64,000 nucleotides of DNA from Ampullaceana balthica (taxonomy: Eukaryota > Mollusca > Gastropoda > Lymnaeidae): NCBI GenBank assembly GCA_944989445.1, contig CALYLW010000427.1:25001-89000 (forward strand), read 5' to 3'. Under the pieces are notes generated by a model. That model was not told the DNA's origin, ran no database searches, and saw nothing but the letters and a program-made list of their open reading frames with translations. The number at the start of each line of letters is the position of its first letter. The stretch's first letter is position 1. The position numbers and the translations under genes are program-made. Shown here piece by piece: positions 13,401-25,400 of this stretch.

Positions 13401-16400
13401 ATAAGTTAAGTCAGTGTCAAGTAATTATGTTTACTATCTGTTTCTTACCTTCAATAACTCAAGTCAGTGTCAAGTAATTATGTTTACTATCTGTTTCTTA
13501 CCTTCAATAACTCAAGTCAGTGTCAAGTAATTATGTTTACTATTTGTTTCTTACCTTCAATAACTCAAGTCAGTGTCAAGTAATTATGTTTACTATCTGT
13601 TTCTTACCTTCAATAACTCAAGTCATTGTCAAGTAATTATGTTTACTATTTGTTTCTTACCTTCAATAACTCAAGTCAGTGTCAAGTAATTATGTTTACT
13701 ATCTGTTTCTTACCTTCAATAACTCAAGTCAGTGTCAAGTAATTATGTTAACTATTTGTTTCTTACCTTCAATAACTCAAGTCAGTGTCAAGTAATTATG
13801 TTTACTATTTGTTTCTTACCTTCAATAACTCAAGTCAGTGTCAAGTAATTATGTTTACTATTTGTTTCTTACCTTCAATAACTCAAGTCAGTGTCAAGTA
13901 ATTATGTTTACTATTTGTTTCTTACCTTCAATAACTCAAGTCAGTGTCAAGTAATTATGTTTACTATTTGTTTCTTACCTTCAATAACTCAAGTCAGTGT
14001 CAAGTAATTATGTTTACTATTTGTTTCTTACCTTCAATAACTCAAGTCAGTGTCAAGTAATTATGTTAACTATCTGTTTCTTACCTTCAATAACTCAAGT
14101 CAGTGTCAAGTAATTATGTTTACTATCTGTTTCTTACCTTCAATAACTCAAGTCAGTGTCAAGTAATTATGTTTACTATCTGTTTCTTACCTTCAATAAG
14201 CCAAGTCGTCCTGATGAATCTCTGCGCCACTCATTTCATACCTTCAATAAGTCAAGTCGTCCTGATGAATCTCTGCGCCACTCATTTCTTACCTTCAATA
14301 AGTCAAGTCGTCCTGATGAATCTCTGCGCCACTCATTTCTTACCTTCAATAAGTCAAGTCGACCTGATGAATCTCTGCGCCACTCATTTCTTACCTTCAA
14401 TAAGTCAAGTCATCCTGATGAATCTCTCCGCCACTCATTTCTTACCTTCAATAAGTCAAGTCGTCCTGATGAATCTCTCCGCCACTCATTTCTTACCTTC
14501 AATAAGTCAAGTCGTCCTGATGAATCTCTGCGCCACTCGTTTCTCAAGAACTTGCACCTGATCTGATATAATGACGACATATTTGAGTCAGATTCGTGAT
14601 ATAAGGCTCAAAAGGTAATTTTTTAAATATTGCAAGTACAGAGAAGAGGGAAAGGTCTAAACTAAACCAATAATCTATTCATATTACTTGTACTTGGTAC
14701 TTGGTATCAGTAAACATGGATTTGTTAACAGGTCAAAAAGAAAACATTTCATTAAAACGTAGATCTTTGGTGTGTTTTTGTTTTATTAATTCACCCTACT
14801 AAGACTTAACTTACAGGAATCTACTTTAGAAACAAGAGATATGATTTGTGGATCAAATCTAACTTTGAACACAATTAAATAAATAAATAACTGAAAATAG
14901 AGTTTTATCAATAGTAAGTTCACATTTTTATTTAGTTGCCAAAAAGGAATCTAAATATTTTAAAAATATAATTTATTTGTTCAACTTATGTTCAATGAGG
15001 TACTACTGTATATTGAACGCAATAAATACAGCTTTTAAATAAAATACAATATACGCAAACTGATTGTGTGATCAAAACAATAATTTGATATTTATTAATA
15101 CAATTGTAATACTTGTATAAGTTATTTTTTACTGATGAAGGCATTAGGGGCCGTCCATAAAGTACGTCACGCTCCGAAGAGGGGTAGGGGGTGTAAGAAA
15201 GTGTGACAGTTTGTGACAGGGGGAGGGGGGTCCGGCCATGTGTGACGTCACGGCGTTTTATATTAAATTTTAATTATTTTGTTAATAAAATAATAATTTT
15301 TGTTCGAAAGTGTGACGTACTTTAGGGGGTGGGGGTCCAAGATTTGAGACAGTTTGTGACAGGGGGGAGGGGGGAGTTAAAAATGGTCCAAAATGGCGTG
15401 ACGTACTTAATGGACGGCTCCTTAGCAGATACTACTCTATGTGTATTAGTTTATTGATAAAGCTTTAAATTAATTATTTTGATCACACAATTATTTTGTC
15501 TATCTTGTTTTTTTATATCAATAACCAACTTAAGTGTGTATTTAGTAACTGGATAAAATCCACTACCAACTTACCCTTGCGTCCAGTGAGTGCATCTAAT
15601 TCCACTATCAACTTTTCCTTGCGCCCAGTGAGTGGATCTAATCCACAACCAACTTGCCCTTGCGTCCAGTGAGTGGATCTAATCCACTACCAACTTACCC
15701 TTGCGTCCAGTGAGTGGATCTAACCCACTACCAACTCACCCTTGCGTCCAGTGAGTGGATCTAATCCACTACCAACTTACCCTTGCGTCCAGTGAGTGGA
15801 TCTAACCCACTACCAACTCACCCTTGCGTCCAGTGAGTGGATCTAATCCACTACCAACTTACCCTTGCGTCCAGTGAGTGGATCTAATCCACTACCAACT
15901 TACCCTTGCGTCCAGTGAGTGGACCTAATCCACTACCAACTTACCCTTGCGTCCAGTGAGTGGATCTAATCCACTACCAACTTACCCTTGCGTCCAGTGA
16001 GTGGATCTAATCCACTACCAACTTACCCTTGCGTCCAGTGAGTGGATCTAATCCACTACCAACTTACCCTTGCGTCCAGTGAGTGGATCTAATCCACTAC
16101 CAACTTACTCTTGCGTCCAGTGAGTGGATCTAATCCACTACCAACTTACCCTTGCGTCCAGTGAGTGGATCTAATCCACTACCAACTTACCCTTGCGTCC
16201 AGTGAGTGGATCTAATCCACTACCAACTTACCCTTGCGTCCAGTGAGTGGATCTAATCCACTACCAACTTACCCTTGCGTCCAGTGAGTGGATCTAATCC
16301 ACTACCAACTTACCCTTGCGTCCAGTGAGTGGATCTAATCCACTACCAACTTACCCTTGCGTCCAGTGAGTGGATCTAATCCACTACCAACTTACCCTTG

Positions 16401-19400
16401 CGTCCAGTGAGTGGATCTAATCCACTACCAACTTACCCTTGCGTCCAGTGAGTGGATCTAATCCACTACCAACTTACCCTTGCGTCCAGTGAGTGGATCT
16501 AATCCACTACCAACTTACCCTTGCGTCCAGTGAGTGGATCTAATCCACTACCAACTCACCCTTGCGTCCAGTGAGTGGATCTAATCCACTACCAACTCAC
16601 CCTTGCGTCCAGTGAGTGGATCTAATCCACTACCAACTCACCCTTGCGTCCAGTGAGTGGATCTAATCCACTACCAACTCACCCTTGCGTCCAGTGAGTG
16701 GATCTAATCCACTACCAACTCACCCTTGCGTCCAGTGAGTGAGCCAAATGTTTGAGTTCTTCGTTGGACAGAGAAAGTTTGAGGGAAGGGACGGACATTA
16801 GGTCATTCTCATCAACCATTGATCCAAGAGCCTCTGACAGGGAACGATAATAAAATAGACGATACCCTTTTAGCCTACCAGAAATAATTTCTTTTTAAAA
16901 CACACAATAATTTGGTTCAGTGCTGAAATTATGCCCTATGAAATATTCCTTTAAGAAACTTACATATTCAATAACTATTTACCCCGAAAATCCCTTGGAT
17001 GAAACCTATGTTCCCTTTAAGCTGCGCGGTTGCGCGGCCGCGCAGATGTCTGACCGACGCCGCGCAGCAGTTTGGATTTACAGCGCAGCAAATTCTGTAA
17101 AATCTTGCACAAAGAATTATGCTGTGCAATTTTGCACACGAACTACACACAAACTTTAGAGGGAACGTTGCATGAAACCTAAATTTAAACTGTCAATAAG
17201 GTGAATTTAATTTCTAAAATTCTTAGAACAAAGAATTCAAATGTTAACTCCATTTAGTTACTACACAACATACCCACATTGTATTCATACTCAAACCCTT
17301 CAAAGGACATACATTGTGTTATGTTACAGTAAGTAGATACAAATATTTATTTGTTTTTTTTTAGATGATGACTAAGAGAATTCTGTTTAGATCACATTTG
17401 TGTCAAACACTAATTTCTCAAACAGGCGGCATACCTTCTTCGTAAAGTAGGTCAGCAATAAAAATCTGGCCACATTTTAACATGGCTTCCCTAAACTTCC
17501 TGTAGGAAATGTTGCCCCTGAGTTTCATCGACTTCAAGAGAATCTCATTTTTCTCACGACGTGTGTTCCCTTTCTGAAATAAACCAATGTAAGGGGGGGG
17601 AGGGGGGTTGGGGGGGGGCTTGGTGATTGATTGTAGCAGTGCCTTTGTATATATTTTAATTCCTTTTTACTTTAACTTGGAAAATTAAATCAAAAGATGG
17701 GAGAAAGAGTTGCTCTGAATGGAACCCGTTGTGATCATTCAAAATAAAAATTAAATTTTTCCCCCTTACACATTCATAATGGTTTACGATGAGTTTATAG
17801 TGATATTATATTTGATTGGCAGTGTTAGGATGTTCACCCGCTTTCAGTCGGATGTTCTGCCTACATTTTGGGCAGGAGAAGACATGGAGTCATGTTTGCA
17901 ATCACCAGAGGCGTCACTAGGGTTGGTGCTACCAAGTACGGTAGCTCATGATGTCACCCCCTCACGACTTACACCATTGACCTCCTCCGAGTCTGCCAGG
18001 GCCAAATAACGGGAACGTACAGAATTTTACATTTTGGTGTCACCCCTTGTGATGGTGTTACCCGGTGCGATCCGCACAAGGGCTGTCTCTCGCAATCACC
18101 ATACTGATCGAAGATCATTGTGGAATATCGTTTTCGTAATTGATTGCCAGGCAGACACAAGAAAATGAATGTTATGAATATAAGGGAAACTTGTCAAGGA
18201 ATTTCGTTATACGGTGGTCGAGTGGCGTACCGATGGTCAAGGGTTCGAATCCACGTTAAGGTAAGGATTTGTTCCCGGGGCCTAGGACGTCCCTGAGTCA
18301 ACCAGTTCCGAATGGGCACCTAACACTAGTTAGGCGGCTGGGTAATGCGTGGAACCCACAAAGCCGTGGCCTGTGAGCGCTGCATCACTTGCCAACAGAT
18401 GATCTGTCATGGTCTGTGGACGCAATTATCTTTTGCATAGAAGGAGCGTCTGTATAGATAGATAAGATATTTTGGCGTCAAAAACAATCTTCCAGAACCC
18501 TGAAACAAAGAACCATGGCCATATAGAACAGGCGGTAAATAAGACTTTGGCCCTGAAAAGGACCGTGAAAAATTAGTGTTAAAGACGTATTTGATGCCAC
18601 CGCTAGTCTCGTTCGTGGTGATCACTGTGATGGTGATGGTGACGAGATGACCGGTGACCTTGGTGGTGGTGGTGGTGGTTATGGTGGTGGTGGCGCCCCG
18701 CGTCTCGACCACTGGAAGTCTCGCGGTGCTCGCACCTCCTGCCGACCGAACGGTCCCTGTGCCTGGACCCACCGCCTTCCTCTTTTGAGTCCGAGCTGAA
18801 CCAGCCGCCGAACCAAGACCCCCCTTTGCCACGATCAGAACGGACGCGCATTCTGTCGCCGTGATGACGATTGCCCGACAGGTTCCCTTGAGAACCTTCC
18901 CCCGCGTGAGGTTTCTTGCCGCCCACTTTCTTGATCCTCCTCTCCCGGATTCCCTGACTCAGAACCTGGCGCACGGTTTCCGTGGAGATGTTCGAAGCTA
19001 TGCGGTGCTCGTTTGACGAGGACCGTGTGGATTTCTTTGGCACTCATCCCGCGGGCGTTGTGCATCTGGTAGAGGATCTGGACCACGTCCTTCACAAGTG
19101 GTTTTGAGGTTCTGACGAAGGATGCCGCGGACAGATTGCCTGCTTGGATTCTGGTAGCCGGGCTCTCGTTCCGCTTCAGAGGAAACTTGGCGACCGGCTT
19201 CTGAGTGCGCAAACTGAAGTACTTTGCCTGGCTGGTGGAGTGATACTTGTGCTGTCCTTGCTGGGCTTTTTTTAACTTGGCGGCCATTTTGATTAGTTTC
19301 CTCCAGAAAAGGGGGGAACCAGTATCGATGTTTGATATTGCCGCCAACATATTTACGCGGACGTCCAAGAAGACATAATTTTCTTTTCCAATAAGTCAGT

Positions 19401-22400
19401 GTTTGTTGTTTGCAGAGGCGTCACTAGGGTTTGTGTCACACAGTGCGGTAGATCATGGTGTCACCCAATCATGACTTAAACCCATAGACTTCCACTGAGT
19501 CTATAAGCTCCAAATAACAAGTTTTACCCTTTGGTGTCACCCCTTGGGGTGGTCTCACCCGCTGCAGTTCGCATCCTCGGAATCCCCCTAGTGACGCCTC
19601 TGATTGAGTGTTATAAACACTTGAATATGGATGCTCATTTAATTTAATCTCGTTAATTCTGTGTAAGGAAGAGCTGATATCTTTGCACTGTGGCTTGTTA
19701 GAGCTGATATCTTTGCACTGTGGCTTGTTAGAGCTAATATCTTTGCACTGTGGCTTGTTTAGAGCTGATATCTTTGCACTGTGGCTTGTTAGAGCTGATA
19801 TCTTTGTACTGTGGCTTGTTAGAGCTGATATCTTTGCACTGTGGCTTGTTAGAGCTGATATCTTTGCACGGTGGCTTGTTAGAGCTGATATCTTTGCACT
19901 GTGGCTTGTTAGAGCTGATATCTTTGCACTGTGGCTTGTTAGAGCTGATATCTTTGCACTGTGGCTTGTTAGAGCTGATATCTTTGCACTGTGGCTTGTT
20001 AGAGCTGATATCTTTGCACTGTGGCTTGTTAGAGCTGATATCTTTGCACTGTGGCATGTTAGAGCCGATATCTTTGCACTGTGGCTTGTTAGAGCTGATA
20101 TCTTTGCACTGTGGCTTGTTAGAGCCGATATCTTTGCACTGTGGCTTGTTAGAGCTGATATCTTTGCACTGTGGCTTGTTAGAGCTGATATCTTTGCACT
20201 GTGGCTTGTTAGAGCTAATATCTTTGCACTGTGGCTTGTTTAGACGGCTGTGTTATACACCCAATCAGAGGCGTAACAACGACTTGGCATCGGGGCAGTT
20301 GCCAAGGGCGCCGATGATTAATCCTTCAATATTCAATGTATTAATAGTATGTATAATTTAGTACTTTTCCCTATTTCTGAAGGGCGCCAAAGGTGAATTA
20401 GCCAAGGGCTCGGAAAACCGAGTTACACCTCCGCACGCAAAATAAATACTCATCGATTATAAACTTTAGTGTTGTTGTAGTTGGTTATGGACGTGGTTAC
20501 CATCATTTAGGGATATTTACTTAACATAAATAAAAGGTATCAGAAAATCTTGCTGTTATCAAATGATGCTGCTTAGCGGTGTGTTGGTAACATGGAGTCT
20601 AAGAGAGCGATAGGTGGCAAGACTTATCATGTTATCAAATGATGTTGCTTAGTAGTGTGCTTGTTACATGGAATCTAAAATGGCAATAGGTGGCAAGACT
20701 TTTCTTGTTATCGTCGAGTTGAAAAGGGTTTGGGTCTGATCAGCCCTCGAAACTGACTCGTAACAGTAAACAAGATGTTGTCTTTCTTGACTGAATACAA
20801 ATGTGTAACAGTAAACAAGAGGTTGTCTTTCTTCACTGAATTCAAATGGTTTTATGGATTCATAGAGTAGAGATGGTTGTATTTCACCAACATCAGATGC
20901 CAGGTCTGGACCAAACAATGGCGATAGCGACAGATGCCAGGTCTGGACCAAACAATGGCGATAGCGACAGATGCCAGGTCTGGACCAAACAATGGCGATA
21001 GCGACAGATGCCAGGTCTGGACCAAACAATGGCGATAGCGACAGATGCCAGGTCTGGACCAAACAATGGCGATAGCGACAGATGCCAGGTCTGGACCAAA
21101 CAATGGCGATAGCGACAGATGCCAGGTCTGGACCAAACAATGGCGATAGCGACAGATGCCAGGTCTGGACCAAACAATGGCGATAGCGACAGATGCCAGG
21201 TCTGGACCAAACAATGGCGATAGCGACAGATGCCAGGTCTGGACCAAACAATGGCGATAGCGACAGATGCCAGGTCTGGACCAAACAATGGCGATAGCGA
21301 CAGATGCCAGGTCTGGACCAAACAATGGCGATAGCGACAGATGCCAGGTCTGGACCAAACAATGGCGATAGCGACTATCCATTTCTCTCGGTTGCTGGAT
21401 GTTTCAAATATGTCTTTAGTGTTTTATACTATTGTTGATACTATTGTTGATACTATTGTTGATACTATTGTTGATACTATTGTTGATACTATTGTTGATA
21501 CTATTGTTGATACTATTGTTGATACTATTGTTGATACTATTGTTTATACTATTGTTTATTCCTTCAGATGTTGCTCTGTCTATACCGGCTATTTTTCGTC
21601 ATAAAGCTAGTCTTTCTTTTCCATTTTTCATGTATATGTGTCCTAAGAATTTCATTTGTCTCTTCCTTATAGGTTTGATGAGTGGTCTTGTGGCTGTAGT
21701 TAGTTCCTCGGTATTTTTGTAAAAGTCTATGATAGTCTCATCATCCTTCTTAGAAATCCTTCTACTGCCTCAAATCTTTTCCTTTTTTCATTGTCTATCG
21801 TTGTATGTAGTGACAGCATGCAAATTGTTCTCATTAGTTACAGAATACAAGTGGTCGTCGTTAGTGACAGGACACGAGTAGGTTTATTTTGTGGCAGAAT
21901 ATTATTGGTTTTCTATCGTTAAAGAACACAACTTCTTCTCTTCAGTTTTGGATTTGGAAAGTTGTCTTTGATGACAGCATACTTGTTGGTATCTTTATTG
22001 ATTGACAAACTTGCATTAGTAACATCACTGGCAGAATGGTAACATCACTGGCAAAATGGTATTAATTTACTACAAAATTCACATGCTTTCGTCATATTAA
22101 TTCCTTATATAATGACATTTAAAAATGTGTATTATGACAAGTGGAACCCAAGCGTGAATTTCACTTTCCCCACGGGAATGAATATTGTATGGAACGATAA
22201 TGAATGCCCCCAATACACACTTTACCATTACCACATAGCGTTACACTAGTCTGACCAAAAGTAGTCCTCAAACACATAAACATTCCACTCTTATAATTGA
22301 TAAAGCTATATAGGCAATTATTAACATTAGACACGGATAAAACTCTGGCTTCCACTCAGCTTAAAGTTTGTAAACACTGACCTCGGACTATCGTTGACCT

Positions 22401-25400
22401 TTTGAAACCTCCATACTTGGTCCTTAAGTGCATCTAATTGCCACAGTAGATTAAACATCTACCTCTCCACTTTAGATATTCATATTACTAGTTAGTTATA
22501 CTTGATGTAAGTTATTGTGCAGTGGATCTCAAACCTGTATATGCAGGTATAAGTCAAACACAAGACAATACGAATGTGACGCTTCGGAATTTTCTGGAGT
22601 AATCGTTAATAGTTAACAGCCCTAGTCAGAGGCATAACTAGGTTTTTGGCGCCCTTGGCTAATTTATTTTTCGCGCCCTTGATAAATTGACAAGTTTCAG
22701 CTTTGCGATTTGTTCATTTGTTAGAAAAAAATAATTGATTTTCTCTTATTTTATTTATGACAATAATTACGTAGTCTGACAGTGACAGTTATACAATGTT
22801 AATATAACAATGCATAAGACAGGAACAATACTAATTTGCAGTTTATTATTTACTAAATAATACCAAACGAATTGGTGGATAAAACGGGTTATTGTTGCGT
22901 CAATAAAGACTACAGCAAAACTTGAAGTAACGTGTATTATAAATAACAAAAATAGGGTCAATGTGTCATACTCATTATCTTATACATAACGATAGAAACT
23001 CACAATTAAAATTAAATTTAAGTAACACTCCACCAATCCACTCCTATGTCCTATATCAAAGGTTCAAAGCTTAACTTTTCTTGCTTTAATGTTTGCAAAA
23101 TTAGTGATTATTACATCGAAGTTTATTTGACTGGTAAGTTCACTTTCGATGGAAAGAAGAGCTAGAGATGATGTGAAGAGCTGGAGATGATGTGAAGAGC
23201 TAGAGATGACGTGAAGAGTTAGAGATGATGTGAAGAGCTAAAGATGATGTGAATAGCTAGAGATGATGTGAAGAGCTAGAGATGGTGTGAAGAGCTAGAG
23301 ATGATGTGAAGAGCTAGAGATGATGTGAAGAGCTAGAGATGATGTGAAGAGCTAGAGATGATGTGAATAGCTAGAGATGATGTGAAGAGCTAGAGATGAT
23401 GTGAAGAGCTAGAGATGGTGTGAAGAGCTAGAGATGATGTGAAGAGCTAGAGATGATGTGAAGAGCTAGAGATGATGTGAAGAGCTAGAGATGATGTGAA
23501 GAGCTAGAGATGATGTGAAGAGCTAGAGATGATGTGAAGAGCTAGAGATGATGTGAAGAGCTAGAGATGATGTGAAGAGCTAGAGATGATGTGAAGAGCT
23601 AGAGATGATGTGAAGAGCTAGAGATGATGTGAAGAGCTAGAGATGATGTGAAGAGCTAGAGATGATGTGAAGAGCTAGAGATGATGTGAAGAGCTAGAGA
23701 TGATGTGAAGAGCTAGAGATGATGTGAAGAGCTAGAGATGATGTGAAGAGCTAGAGATGATGTGAAGAGCTAGAGATGATGTGAAGAGCTAGAGATGATG
23801 TGAAGAGCTAGAGATGATGTGAAGAGCTAGAGATGATGTGAAGAGCTAGAGATGATGTGAAGAGCTAGAGATGATGTGAAGAGCTAGAGATGATGTGAAG
23901 AGCTAGAGATGATGTGAAGAGCTAGAGATGATGTGAAGAGCTAGAGATGATGTGAAGAGCTAGAGATGATGTGAAGAGCTAGAGATGATGTGAAGAGCTA
24001 GAGATGATGTGAAGAGCTAGAGATGATGTGAAGAGCTAGAGATGATGTGAAGAGCTAGAGATGATGTGAAGAGCTAGAGATGATGTGAAGAGCTAGAGAT
24101 GATGTGAAGAGCTAGAGATGATGTGAAGAGCTAGAGATGATGTGAAGAGCTAGAGATGATGTGAAGAGCTAGAGATGATGTGAAGAGCTAGAGATGATGT
24201 GAGGAGCTAGAGATGATGTGAGGAGCTAGAGATGATGTGAAGAGCTAGAGATGATGTGAATAGCTAGAGATGATGTGAAGAGCTTGAGATGATGTGAAGA
24301 GCTAGAGATGATGTGAAGAGCTAGAGATGATGTGAAGAGCTAGAGATGATGTGAAGAGCTAGAGATGATGTGAAGAGCTAGAGATGATGTGAAGAGCTAG
24401 AGATGATGTGAAGAGCTAGAGATGATGTGAAGAGCTAGAGATGATGTGAAGAGCTAGAGATGATGTGAAGAGCTAGAGATGATGTGAAGAGCTAGAGATG
24501 ATGTGAAGAGCTAGAGATGATGTGAAGAGCTAGAGATGATGTGAAGAGCTAGAGATGATGTGAAGAGATAGAGATGATGTGAAGAGCTAGAGATGATGTG
24601 AAGAGCTAGAGATGATGTGAAGAGCTAGAGATGATGTGAAGAGCTAGAGATGATGTGAAGAGCTAGAGATGATGTGAAGAGCTAGAGATGATGTGAAGAG
24701 CTAGAGATGATGTGAAGAGCTAGAGATGATGTGAAGAGCTAGAGATGATGTGAAGAGCTAGAGATGATGTGAAGAGCTAGAGATGATGTGAAGAGCTAGA
24801 GATGATGTGAAGAGCTAGAGATGATGTGAAGAGCTAGAGATGATGTGAAGAGCTAGAGATGATGTGAAGAGCTAGAGATGATGTGAATAGCTAGAGATGA
24901 TGTGAAGAGCTAGAGATGATGTGAAGAGCTAGAGATGATGTGAAGAGCTAGAGATGATGTGAAGAGCTAGAGATGATGTGAAGAGCTAGAGATGATGTGA
25001 AGAGCTAGAGATGATGTGAAGAGCTAGAGATGATGTGAAGAGCTAGAGATGATGTGAAGAGCTAGAGATGATGTGAAGAGCTAGAGATGATGTGAAGAGC
25101 TAGAGATGATGTGAAGAGCTAGAGATGATGTGAAGAGCTAGAGATGATGTGAAGAGCTAGAGATGATGTGAAGAGCTAGAGATGATGTGAAGAGCTAGAG
25201 ATGATGTGAAGAGCTAGAGATGATGTGAAGAGCTAGAGATGATGTGAAGAGCTAGAGATGATGTGAAGAGCTAGAGATGATGTGAAGAGCTAGAGATGAT
25301 GTGAAGAGCTAGAGATGATGTGAAGAGCTTGAGATGATGTGAAGAGCTAGAGATGATGTGAAGAGCTAGAGATGATGTGAAGAGCTAGAGATGATGTGAA

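Noticed and set aside
18407..18832. 141-codon Thr/Gly-rich minus-strand frame
   Set aside because: Third-frame shadow of the His-rich C terminus of the 18603-19287 gene.
19683..21382. Leu/Trp-rich and Cys-rich repeat proteins (membrane-like)
   Set aside because: Pure translations of 30 bp and 37 bp minisatellites; overlapping frames on both strands.
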